Of a stretch of DNA of 64,000 nt, positions 42,872 to 50,658 are shown in pieces. The notes below the pieces were generated by a model. The model did not search any database. It was not told the DNA's origin and was given only the letters and a program-made list of their open reading frames with translations. The stretch is from UBA4615 sp964399635 (GTDB taxonomy: Bacteria; Pseudomonadota; Gammaproteobacteria; Burkholderiales; Burkholderiaceae_E): assembly GCA_964399635.1 (NCBI GenBank), contig CAYNRU010000011.1, positions 1 through 64,000 on the forward strand, in the 5' to 3' direction. Within the stretch, counting starts at the first letter, position 1. The number at the start of each line of letters is the position of its first letter. Made by a program: the position numbers and the translations under genes.

Positions 42872-42877
42872 TATAAT
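42872..42877 (+). promoter_or_regulatory. -10 hexamer of the etfBA promoter
   Basis: A consensus TATAAT about 60 nt upstream of etfB. The best -35-like hexamer (TTGACG, 42845-42850) is 21 nt away and lies inside operator 2, so the -35 contact may be poor or activator-dependent. Confidence 0.6.
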
Positions 42878-42938
42878 CGGCCGCTGGGCGCAGGACGGCC
42901 CTTCCCCACAACTTTCCGGCAAGCCCCCGAGACACCCC

Positions 42939-43694
42939 ATGAAGATTCTCGTACCCGTCAAGCGAGTGGTCGACTACAACGTCAAGGTGCGCGTCAAGAG
43001 CGACGGCTCCGGCGTGGACATCGCCAACGTCAAGATGTCGATGAACCCCTTCGACGAGATCGCGATCGAGGAAGCGGTCCGGCTCAGGGAGAAGGGCGTG
43101 GCGACCGAGGTCGTCGCCGTCAGCTGCGGCACGACCGCCTGCCAGGAGACGCTGCGCACCGCGATGGCCATCGGCGCCGACCGTGCGATCCTGGTCGAGG
43201 TCGGCGCCGACGTCGAGCTGCAGCCGCTCGCGGTCGCCAAGCTGCTCAAGGCGCTGGTCGACAGGGAGCAGCCCGGGCTGCTGATCCTCGGCAAGCAGGC
43301 GATCGACGACGACGCCAACCAGACCGGCCAGATGCTCGCCGCGCTCGCCGGGCTGCCGCAGGCGACCTTCGCCTCCAAGGTCGAGATCACCGACGGCCGC
43401 GCGCAGGTCATCCGCGAGGTCGACGGCGGCCTCGAGACGGTGTCGATCTCGCTGCCGGCGGTGGTCACCACCGATCTGCGCCTGAACGAGCCGCGCTACG
43501 TGACGCTGCCCAACATCATGAAGGCCAAGAAGAAGCAGCTCGACGTGTTCAAGCCCGCCGATCTCGGCGTGGACGTCGCGCCGCGCCTCAAGACCCTCAA
43601 GGTCTCCGAACCCGCCGCCCGCAAGGCCGGCATCAAGGTGCCGGACGTCGCGGCGCTGGTCGACAAGCTCAAGAACGAAGCGAAGGTGATCTGA
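42939..43694 (+). CDS. etfB: Electron transfer flavoprotein subunit beta
   Basis: Small subunit of the heterodimeric ETF that takes electrons from acyl-CoA dehydrogenases and passes them to ETF:ubiquinone oxidoreductase; it binds AMP. The 251-residue product begins MKILVPVKRVVDYNVKVRV, shows the NPFDEIAIEEA block, and the VSCG and GKQAIDDDANQTGQ segments of the adenine-nucleotide fold. etfA follows after 1 nt. The ATG at 42939 fits family starts, although no strong Shine-Dalgarno sequence is visible. Probably repressed by the divergent MarR regulator. Confidence 0.96.
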   Translation: MKILVPVKRVVDYNVKVRVKSDGSGVDIANVKMSMNPFDEIAIEEAVRLREKGVATEVVAVSCGTTACQETLRTAMAIGADRAILVEVGADVELQPLAVAKLLKALVDREQPGLLILGKQAIDDDANQTGQMLAALAGLPQATFASKVEITDGRAQVIREVDGGLETVSISLPAVVTTDLRLNEPRYVTLPNIMKAKKKQLDVFKPADLGVDVAPRLKTLKVSEPAARKAGIKVPDVAALVDKLKNEAKVI

Positions 43695-43695
43695 C

Positions 43696-44625
43696 ATGGC
43701 CGCACTCGTCATTGCCGAACACGACAATCACGCCATCAAGGGCGGGACGCTCAACGCGGTCACCGCCGCGGCCCGCTGTGGTGGCGACGTCGCCGTCCTG
43801 ATCGCGGGCTCGGGCTGCGGCGACGCCGCCAAGGCTGCCGCCGCCATCGCGGGCGTCTCGCGCGTGCTGGTGGCCGACGCGCCCCACCTCGCCGAGCAAC
43901 TCGCCGAGGGCGTCGCGGCCCAGGTGGTCGCGGTCGCAGCCGGCTTCTCGCACATCCTCGCGCCTGCCACCGCGTTCGGCAAGAACGTGACCCCGCGCGT
44001 GGCCGCGCTGCTCGACGTCGCGCAGATCTCGGACATCACGTCGGTCGAGTCGCCCGACACCTTCCAGCGCCCCATCTATGCCGGCAACGCCATCTCGACC
44101 GTGCAGTCGTCGGATGCGGTCAAGGTGATGACGGTGCGCACCACGGCCTTCGAGCCCGCCGCCGCCACGGGCGGGTCCGGTGCCATCGAGGCGGTCGCCG
44201 CGGCGCCCGATCCGGGCACCTCGCGCTTCGTGTCGCGCGAGGTCGCCAAGAGCGAGCGCCCCGAACTCGCAGGCGCCAAGATCGTCGTCTCCGGGGGCCG
44301 GGGCATGGGCAGCCAGGAGAACTTCAAGCTGCTCGAGCCGCTCGCCGACAAGCTCGGCGCGGCCATGGGCGCGTCGCGCGCCGCGGTGGACGCGGGCTAT
44401 GCGCCCAACGACTGGCAGGTCGGCCAGACCGGCAAGATCGTCGCGCCGCAGCTGTACGTGGCGGTCGGGATCTCCGGGGCCATCCAGCACCTCGCCGGCA
44501 TGAAGGACTCCAAGGTGATCGTCGCGATCAACAAGGACGCCGAAGCGCCGATCTTCGGCGTGGCCGACTACGGGCTGGTCGGCGACCTGTTCCAGGCGGT
44601 GCCCGAGCTCGTCGGCAAGCTCTGA
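43696..44625 (+). CDS. etfA: Electron transfer flavoprotein subunit alpha
   Basis: FAD-binding subunit of ETF, 309 residues. The C-terminal domain carries the FAD motifs SGGRGMGSQENF starting near residue 199, GQTGKIVAP near 243, and VGISGAIQHLAGM after it. The N-terminal domain pairs with EtfB. It starts 1 nt after the etfB stop and is followed 25 nt later by an acyl-CoA dehydrogenase, forming a donor-carrier operon. Several acyl-CoA dehydrogenases elsewhere in the genome would use the same carrier. Confidence 0.96.
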   Translation: MAALVIAEHDNHAIKGGTLNAVTAAARCGGDVAVLIAGSGCGDAAKAAAAIAGVSRVLVADAPHLAEQLAEGVAAQVVAVAAGFSHILAPATAFGKNVTPRVAALLDVAQISDITSVESPDTFQRPIYAGNAISTVQSSDAVKVMTVRTTAFEPAAATGGSGAIEAVAAAPDPGTSRFVSREVAKSERPELAGAKIVVSGGRGMGSQENFKLLEPLADKLGAAMGASRAAVDAGYAPNDWQVGQTGKIVAPQLYVAVGISGAIQHLAGMKDSKVIVAINKDAEAPIFGVADYGLVGDLFQAVPELVGKL

Positions 44626-44650
44626 CCGACAGCACCCAGGGAGACGCGCG

Positions 44651-46474
44651 ATGAGCTACCAGGCCCCGGTGAAGGACATGCTGTTCACGATCCGCGAGCT
44701 CGCGGGTCTGGAGCAGGTTCGAGCGCTGCCCGGCTTCGAGGACGCGACCGACGACACCGTCGAGGCCGTGCTCAACGAGGCGGCGCGCTTCAACGCCGAG
44801 GTGCTCGCGCCGCTCAACTGGACGGGCGACCTGCAGCCGGCGAACGTCGCCGACGGCGTGGTCACCACCAGCCCGGGCTTCCGGGCGGCGTTCCGCGCGT
44901 TCGCCGAGGGCGGCTGGCAGGGCGTGCAGCATCCCGCGGGCTTCGGCGGCCAGGGCCTGCCCAAGCTCGTCGCCACCGCCTGCATCGAGATGCTCAACAG
45001 CGCGAACATGTCGTTTGCGCTGTGCCCGCTGCTCACCGACGGCGCGATCGAGGCGCTGCTGACCGCGGGCACCGCGGCCCAGCGCGAGCTGTTCATCCCC
45101 CGGATGATCGCCGGCGACTGGACCGGCACGATGAACCTGACCGAGCCCCAGGCGGGCTCCGACCTGTCGCTCGTGCGCACCCGCGCCGAGCCGCAGGGCG
45201 ACGGCTCGTTTCGGGTGTTCGGGCAGAAGATCTACATCACCTTCGGCGAGCACGACATGGCGGACAACATCGTCCACCTGGTGCTCGCGCGCACTCCGGG
45301 CGCGCCCGAGGGCGTCAAGGGCATCTCGCTGTTCATCGTGCCCAAGTTCCTGGTCGATGCGCAGGGCGGCCTGGGCGCGCGCAACGACGTGTACTGCGCA
45401 TCGGTCGAGCACAAGCTCGGCATCAAGGCGAGTCCGACGGCGGTGCTGCTGTTCGGCGACGGCAAGTTCCCGGTGGCGGGCAGCGCCGATGCAGCACGCG
45501 CCGGCGCGCTGGGATGGCTGGTGGGCGAGGAGAACCGCGGCCTCGAGTACATGTTCGTGATGATGAACGCGGCGCGCTTTGCGGTCGGCATGCAGGGCGT
45601 CGCGATCGCCGAGCGGTCCTACCAGAAGGCAGTGCAGTACGCGCGCGACCGCGTGCAGAGCCGTGCGGTCGAGGGCTCGTCGGGACCGGTCGCGATCATC
45701 CGTCACCCGGACGTGCGCCGGATGCTGATGACGATGCGCGCGCTGACCGAGGGCGCCCGGTCGCTCGGCTACGTGGCCGCGTCGGCCTACGATGCCGCGC
45801 ACGCGTCGCCCGATCCGGCGACCGCCAAGGCGAACGCCGCCTTCTACGAGTTCCTCGTGCCGATCGTCAAGGGCTTCTCGACCGAGATGAGCCTGGAGGT
45901 CACCTCGCTGGGCGTGCAGGTGCACGGTGGCATGGGCTTCATCGAGGAGACCGGCGCGGCGCAGTACTACCGCGACGCGCGCATCCTGACGATCTACGAA
46001 GGCACGACCGCGATCCAGGCCAACGACCTGATCGGGCGCAAGACCGTCCGCGACGGCGGTCAGACCGTGCGGGGCGTGCTCGCCCGCGTGCGCGAGACGC
46101 TCGAGTCGATGCCGCGCGACGGCGGCGACATCGCGGCCATCCGCAGGCGACTGGAGGAGGGGGTCGATGCGCTCGCGGCCGCGGCCGACCATCTCGTCGC
46201 GCAGGGCAAGGGCGATGCGCGCGCGGTCTACGCCGGCAGCGTGCCCTTCCTGATGCTGTGCGGCACCGTGCTCGCCGGCTGGCAGATGGCCCGCGCGGCG
46301 CTGCGCGCCCGCGAGCTGCTCGACGCGGACGCCGATGACACGGCCTTCCTGAGCGCCAAGATCGGCACCGCACGGTTCTATGCGGATCACGTGCTGAGTC
46401 GGGCCGGTGCCTACCGGACCGCGATCGTGGACGGCGCGGCGGGCACGCTCGCGCTCGAGGACGCGATGTTCTGA
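44651..46474 (+). CDS. Acyl-CoA dehydrogenase with extended C-terminal domain
   Basis: A 607-residue FAD enzyme of the large (about 600-residue) bacterial acyl-CoA dehydrogenase class. The dehydrogenase core covers about 40-470, with MNLTEPQAGSDLS in the middle domain, GGMGFIEETGAAQYYRDARI, and the catalytic base E450 in IYEGTTAIQ. An extra helical C-terminal domain runs about 480-605. Third gene of the etfB-etfA operon, so it probably shares MarR control. Chain-length preference cannot be read from sequence; a medium- or long-chain substrate is likely. Confidence 0.93.
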   Translation: MSYQAPVKDMLFTIRELAGLEQVRALPGFEDATDDTVEAVLNEAARFNAEVLAPLNWTGDLQPANVADGVVTTSPGFRAAFRAFAEGGWQGVQHPAGFGGQGLPKLVATACIEMLNSANMSFALCPLLTDGAIEALLTAGTAAQRELFIPRMIAGDWTGTMNLTEPQAGSDLSLVRTRAEPQGDGSFRVFGQKIYITFGEHDMADNIVHLVLARTPGAPEGVKGISLFIVPKFLVDAQGGLGARNDVYCASVEHKLGIKASPTAVLLFGDGKFPVAGSADAARAGALGWLVGEENRGLEYMFVMMNAARFAVGMQGVAIAERSYQKAVQYARDRVQSRAVEGSSGPVAIIRHPDVRRMLMTMRALTEGARSLGYVAASAYDAAHASPDPATAKANAAFYEFLVPIVKGFSTEMSLEVTSLGVQVHGGMGFIEETGAAQYYRDARILTIYEGTTAIQANDLIGRKTVRDGGQTVRGVLARVRETLESMPRDGGDIAAIRRRLEEGVDALAAAADHLVAQGKGDARAVYAGSVPFLMLCGTVLAGWQMARAALRARELLDADADDTAFLSAKIGTARFYADHVLSRAGAYRTAIVDGAAGTLALEDAMF

Positions 46475-46704
46475 TCCGACGGGCCGGCCCGGTCGTCCGA
46501 TCGCGGACGCCCGGGGTACGGCTCGCGCAGCGCACGGCGGCCGGGCCCGGCGGGTTCGTTCGCTGCTTCTTGCGCCTGCCCGCGCCTCTCGTCGCCCGGT
46601 CTCGCCGCTCCGTCGGCGTGCCCCGGTCCCGGAACGCGCCGCCTTGGCGCATGCCGCAGGCGGGCATACTCGGGGCAACGACCCCAGCCGCCCGGAGCCC
46701 GCCC

Positions 46705-47634
46705 ATGACCGACCAGCCGATCCCGCGCCACCGCGGCGTGTATCCCGTCGTCCCGACCACCTTCACGGCGTTCGGAGAGCTCGACCTGCCGAGTCAGCTG
46801 CGCTGCGTCGACTTCATGATCGACGCCGGCTCCGACGGCCTGTGCATCCTCGCCAACTACTCCGAGCAGTTCGCGCTGTCGGATGACGAGCGCGAGCTGC
46901 TGACCCGGGAGATCCTCGGGCACGTCGCCGGTCGGGTGCCGGTGATCGTGACGACCACGCACTACGCGACGCGGATCTGCGCGGCGCGCAGCCGGCGCGC
47001 GCAGGACATGGGCGCCGCCATGGTGATGGTGATGCCGCCCTACCACGGCGCGACGATCCGCGTCGCGCAGGCCGGCATCGAGGCCTTCCTGCGCGAGCTC
47101 TCCGACGCGATCGACATCCCGATCATGATCCAGGATGCGCCGGTCAGCGGTACGCCGCTGTCGGCGCCGTTCCTCGCGAGGATGGCGCGAGAGATCGAGC
47201 AGGTGGCCTACTTCAAGATCGAGACGCCTGGCGCGGCGGCCAAGCTGCGCGAGCTGCTTCGACTCGGGGGCGACGCGATCGAGGGGCCGTGGGACGGCGA
47301 GGAGGGCATCACGCTGTTCGCCGACCTCGATGCGGGCGCCACCGGCTCGATGACCGGCGGGGGCTACCCGGACGGTATCCGGCAGATCCTCTCGCCGTGG
47401 GTCGCCGGGCGCCGCGCCGAGGCGCTCGCCGCCTACGGCCGGTGGCTGCCGCTGATCAACCACGAGAACCGCCAGTGCGGCCTGCTCGCCGCCAAGGCGC
47501 TGATGCTCGAGGGCGGCGTCATCGCCTGCGACGCGCCGCGGGCGCCGTTTCCGCCGATGCTCCCGGCAGCGCGCGCCGGACTGCTCGAGATCGCGCGCGG
47601 GCTGGACCCGCTGGTCCTGCGCTGGGGACGCTGA
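46705..47634 (+). CDS. DapA-family aldolase/dehydratase
   Basis: A 309-residue TIM-barrel protein of the dihydrodipicolinate synthase / N-acetylneuraminate lyase superfamily. The Schiff-base lysine is probably K171 in AYFKIE. The YNxP tyrosine motif of true DapA reads QDAP (D144-A-P) here, so this is not a lysine-pathway enzyme. It may act on sugar acids, for example as a 2-keto-3-deoxy-acid dehydratase or aldolase; this is inference. It stands alone; TTGGCG and CATACT upstream (46644-46670) form only a poor promoter match. The 230-nt spacer before it holds nothing else recognisable. Confidence 0.75.
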   Translation: MTDQPIPRHRGVYPVVPTTFTAFGELDLPSQLRCVDFMIDAGSDGLCILANYSEQFALSDDERELLTREILGHVAGRVPVIVTTTHYATRICAARSRRAQDMGAAMVMVMPPYHGATIRVAQAGIEAFLRELSDAIDIPIMIQDAPVSGTPLSAPFLARMAREIEQVAYFKIETPGAAAKLRELLRLGGDAIEGPWDGEEGITLFADLDAGATGSMTGGGYPDGIRQILSPWVAGRRAEALAAYGRWLPLINHENRQCGLLAAKALMLEGGVIACDAPRAPFPPMLPAARAGLLEIARGLDPLVLRWGR

Positions 47635-47684
47635 GGGTCGTCGTGTCGATCGGGCGGCCCCGGCGCGACGACGCGCCACAATAA

Positions 47685-47700
47685 CTGTATATTTGTACAG
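47685..47700. promoter_or_regulatory. LexA-like SOS box
   Basis: CTGT-N8-ACAG with an AT-rich centre (TATATTTG-like) and flanking A and TA, close to the enterobacterial LexA consensus. It lies 66 nt before the radical SAM gene in sequence that is otherwise over 65 % G+C, which makes a chance match unlikely. Confidence 0.75.
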
Positions 47701-47766
47701 TATCGCGCGAGGCGTCCGGGAAAGCCGGTCCGCCGGATGCGCGGACGCCATGCCGGAGGGTCGACC

Positions 47767-48915
47767 ATGGCACCGAACCGGTTCGTCATGAAAGGCCGCG
47801 GCGCGGTGTCGAGCCCCGCCGGCCGCTTCGAGCGCGATGCGCGCGAGTCGGTCGACGACGGCTGGGCGCCCGACTCCGAGGACGCCGGCCCGGTCATCGG
47901 CCCCCCCACGCAGGTGAGCGAGGAGTCGGCCCGCTCCATCATCGCGCGCAACCAGTCGCCCGACATCGGTTTCTCGGCCTCCATCAATCCCTACCGGGGC
48001 TGCGAGCACGGCTGCGTGTACTGTTACGCGCGGCCCGGCCATGCCTATCTGGGGCTGTCCCCCGGGCTCGATTTCGAGACTCGGCTGTTCGCCAAGATCA
48101 ACGCGCCCGAGCTGCTTCGGGCCGAGCTGGGTCGACGAGGCTACCGCCCCGACCCGATCGCGATCGGCACCGTCACCGACGCCTGGCAGCCCGTCGAGCG
48201 CCAGCTGCGCCTCACGCGAGGCTGCATCGAGGTGATGGCGGGCTGTCGCCACCCGCTGTCGCTGATCACCAAGGGCAGCCTGGTCGAGCGCGACATCGAC
48301 CTGCTCGCACCGATGGCCGGTGAGGGGCTGGCCCGCGCGATGGTTACCCTGACCACGCTCGACCCCGGGCTCGCGCGGCAGCTCGAGCCGCGCGCCCCCG
48401 CGCCTTGGCGGCGCCTGGAGACCATCCGCCGGCTCGCGCAGGCGGGCATCCCGGTCGGCGTGTCGCTCGCGCCGGTGATCCCCTTCGTCAACGAGCCCGA
48501 GATCGAGGCCCTGCTCGACGCCGCCCGCGAGGCCGGCGCGCGCCATGCCAACTACGTCGTGCTCAGGCTGCCCCTCGAGCTGCGCGAGGTGTTCCACGAC
48601 TGGCTTCATGCCCACTGTCCGGATCGGGCTGCGCGCGTGATCGCCCGGTTGCGCGACATGCGCGGGGGCCGCGACAACGATCCCCGATTCGGCTGGCGGA
48701 TGAAGGGCACCGGGCCGTTTGCCGACATGATCCGGACGCGTGTCGAGGCCCGTCTGCGACGGCTCGGCATGGGGCGGGCGCCGCCCAGCCTGCGCGACGA
48801 TCTGTTCGTGCCGCCCGAGCCGCCGCGTCGGGGCGCCGCGCGCGTCGTGGTGCCGATCGCCTGCGCGCCAGCCGATCCCCGGGCCGACCCCGACGCGCAG
48901 GGCTCGCTCTTCTGA
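47767..48915 (+). CDS. PA0069-family radical SAM protein (SplB-like)
   Basis: A 382-residue radical S-adenosylmethionine protein. The 4Fe-4S motif is C79-EHG-C83-VY-C86 (CxxxCxxC), preceded by SINPYRGCEHGCVYC, the hallmark of the spore-photoproduct-lyase-like Rv2578c/PA0069 family. The C-terminal part is Pro/Arg-rich and ends in GSLF. Relatives are annotated as possible DNA-repair enzymes, but no reaction is established. The ATG at 47767 follows a GGAGGG site; an in-frame ATG at 47737 is less likely. The SOS-type box upstream supports a DNA-damage role. Confidence 0.85.
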   Translation: MAPNRFVMKGRGAVSSPAGRFERDARESVDDGWAPDSEDAGPVIGPPTQVSEESARSIIARNQSPDIGFSASINPYRGCEHGCVYCYARPGHAYLGLSPGLDFETRLFAKINAPELLRAELGRRGYRPDPIAIGTVTDAWQPVERQLRLTRGCIEVMAGCRHPLSLITKGSLVERDIDLLAPMAGEGLARAMVTLTTLDPGLARQLEPRAPAPWRRLETIRRLAQAGIPVGVSLAPVIPFVNEPEIEALLDAAREAGARHANYVVLRLPLELREVFHDWLHAHCPDRAARVIARLRDMRGGRDNDPRFGWRMKGTGPFADMIRTRVEARLRRLGMGRAPPSLRDDLFVPPEPPRRGAARVVVPIACAPADPRADPDAQGSLF

Positions 48916-48925
48916 CGGCACCCGC

Positions 48926-48953
48926 TTGCGTTCCGCGCCCAAGCAGCTAGAAT
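48926..48953 (+). promoter_or_regulatory. Sigma-70 promoter of the secreted DUF4124-like gene
   Basis: TTGCGT, 16 nt, TAGAAT. The expected start is near 48960. The leader then holds two small hairpins: AACACC/GGTGTT (48959-48980) and CCCGAC/GTCGGG (48987-49002), the second ending 15 nt before the ATG, where it could cover the ribosome site. Confidence 0.55.
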
Positions 48954-49016
48954 GAAAAAACACCATGAAATCAGGGTGTTAAATTCCCCGACAAGCGTCG
49001 GGTCCGGGAGCTAGCG

Positions 49017-49700
49017 ATGAAGCGCATCGGTGATGTGGTCGGTATGGTCGGGTTGCTGGCGGCGCTCGCATCGCCCGCTTGGGCTGCGGATGGCGCAACG
49101 GCGCGTCCCGCACCCGCCAAGCCCGCCGTCGCCAAGCCCGCCGCCGCCAAGCCCGCGCCCCTTGCGGCGTCCGCCGAGAGCCCGGCGGTCAGTACCGGCG
49201 AGCGCAGCATGGGCGCCGACGCGCTCGCGCGGGCCGGGCGCCAGGTCGGGGCGACGCCAGCCACGACCATCTACCAGGCCACCCTTCGGGACGGCACCCT
49301 GGAGCTCAGCGATCGGCCGCCCGAAGGGGGTGCGACCGGCATCGAGCGACGCAGCTATGCGCTGCCGCAGGACGCCGCGGCGCGCCAGCGGGCCGAGGCC
49401 GAGCGCGACTACTGGCGCGGGCAGGCCGAGGCCTTCGAGCGGCGCCGCACCGATCGCGACCGCGCCCTCGAGCAGGCGCAGCGGGCACGCCCGGCACAGC
49501 CCACGGTGATCGTCCACACGGATGGCCGGCGCGGCGTGTATCACGGATATGGCTGGGTGCCGCCCGATCTCTACGGCGCCGGCTCGGTGCCCGGGGCGGT
49601 GGTCGTCGGCGGCTTCGCGCCGGTCTACACCTCGTCCCCCGGAGCCGTCCAGGGGCGCGATGCCGGGTTCATCGGCAGCGGTTTCGGCGTCCGGCGCTGA
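49017..49700 (+). CDS. Secreted DUF4124-like protein of unknown function
   Basis: A 227-residue exported protein. It has a signal peptide about 1-23 (cleavage after AWA), then an Ala/Lys/Pro repeat linker (AKPA units, about 31-50). Next is a short DUF4124-like module about 84-105 (IYQATLRDGTLELSDRPPEGG) and an Arg/Glu-rich helical stretch about 118-155. A Gly/Tyr/Pro-rich C-terminus finishes it. DUF4124 modules are common in small periplasmic proteins of betaproteobacteria and have no known role. It lies directly upstream of the rpsP operon but has its own promoter with a structured leader. Confidence 0.75.
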   Translation: MKRIGDVVGMVGLLAALASPAWAADGATARPAPAKPAVAKPAAAKPAPLAASAESPAVSTGERSMGADALARAGRQVGATPATTIYQATLRDGTLELSDRPPEGGATGIERRSYALPQDAAARQRAEAERDYWRGQAEAFERRRTDRDRALEQAQRARPAQPTVIVHTDGRRGVYHGYGWVPPDLYGAGSVPGAVVVGGFAPVYTSSPGAVQGRDAGFIGSGFGVRR

Positions 49701-49704
49701 GGGA

Positions 49705-49734
49705 CTGACGCAGCCGAAGGAAAGCGGCTACAAT
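49705..49734 (+). promoter_or_regulatory. Promoter of the rpsP-rimM-trmD operon
   Basis: CTGACG, 18 nt, TACAAT, upstream of rpsP with a leader of about 30 nt. The -10 is good, the -35 is one mismatch from TTGACG. Confidence 0.5.
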
Positions 49735-49771
49735 CGCGGGTTTCCCGAAGCATTTTCAAGGAATTCCCCCG

Positions 49772-50041
49772 ATGGTCGTTCTCCGCCTGGCGCGGGGCGG
49801 CGCGAAAGCCCGGCCCTTCTTCAATGTCGTTGCCACCGACAGCCGCAACCGCCGCGACGGCCGCTTCATCGAGCGTCTCGGCTTCTACAACCCGATCGCG
49901 TCCGAGAAGGAGCAGGGCCTGCGCCTGTCGCTCGACCGCATCGAGTACTGGACCGGTCACGGTGCCCAGGTCTCGCCGACGGTCCAGCGCCTGATCAAGC
50001 AGTTCATCGCCGCCCAGAAGCCGGCTGCCGCCGCTGCCTGA
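49772..50041 (+). CDS. rpsP: Small ribosomal subunit protein bS16
   Basis: An 89-residue 30S subunit protein needed for assembly of the 5' domain of 16S rRNA. The N-terminus MVVLRLARGGAKARPFFNVV and the FIERLGFYNP block are diagnostic. It ends in an Ala-rich tail. It heads the conserved order rpsP-rimM-trmD-rplS, which couples ribosome and tRNA maturation. AAGGAATT precedes the ATG. Confidence 0.98.
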   Translation: MVVLRLARGGAKARPFFNVVATDSRNRRDGRFIERLGFYNPIASEKEQGLRLSLDRIEYWTGHGAQVSPTVQRLIKQFIAAQKPAAAAA

Positions 50042-50087
50042 GTCGGGTCCCGACGGACTCGCCCGGCCCGCGCGACCCGCGCCCGAC

Positions 50088-50624
50088 ATGATGGTCCCCT
50101 CCGATCCGGACAGGACCATCGCCCTGGGCAGGGTGGTCGATGCCTTCGGGCTGCTGGGCTGGGTCAAGGTGGAGCCCTTTGCCGGTGCCGGCGACACCGC
50201 GCTCGTGAAAGCACCGCGGTGGCAGCTCACCCGGACGCCGTCGCCCGCGCATGCACCGATCGATCGCTGGGTGCCCGTCGAGCGTGCGCGGCGTCACAGC
50301 GGTACCGTCATCGCCAAGCTCCAGGGCTGCGCCGTCCGTGAGGACGCGCTGGCGCTGAAGGGCGCCGAGGTGGGCGTGCGCCGCGCCGACTTCCCGCCGC
50401 TGCGCGACGACGAGTTCTACTGGGTCGACCTGGTCGGCTGCGCCGTGTCCAATCCGGCCGGAGAGTCCCTGGGCAGGGTCACCGCGGTCGACGATCACGG
50501 CGCCCACCCGATCCTCGAGACCGATGCCGGACAGCTGATCCCCTTTGTGGACCAGTACGTCGTCGAGGTCGATCCGGCGCATGGGCGCATCGTCGTCGAC
50601 TGGCAGGCGGACTGGGCGCGCTGA
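50088..50624 (+). CDS. rimM: Ribosome maturation factor RimM
   Basis: Helps mature the 30S head by binding S19 and 16S rRNA. The 178-residue product has the N-terminal RimM barrel (IALGRVVDAFGLLGWVKVEPF, about 10-30) and a C-terminal PRC-barrel (about 105-175, with FYWVDLVGCAV and VEVDPAHGRIVVDW). It lies 46 nt after rpsP and 34 nt before trmD on the same strand, in the standard operon. Confidence 0.96.
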   Translation: MMVPSDPDRTIALGRVVDAFGLLGWVKVEPFAGAGDTALVKAPRWQLTRTPSPAHAPIDRWVPVERARRHSGTVIAKLQGCAVREDALALKGAEVGVRRADFPPLRDDEFYWVDLVGCAVSNPAGESLGRVTAVDDHGAHPILETDAGQLIPFVDQYVVEVDPAHGRIVVDWQADWAR

Positions 50625-50658
50625 CCCGCGCCGCATCGAGCCGCGAGGGCAGCCCCGC

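Noticed and set aside
46644..46670. Promoter for the DapA-family gene
   Set aside because: TTGGCG and CATACT are present but only 15 nt apart, too short for a confident sigma-70 promoter.
48959..49002. Hairpins as an intrinsic terminator after the radical SAM gene
   Set aside because: Neither stem is followed by a T tract, and they lie downstream of a good promoter; they are more likely leader structures.
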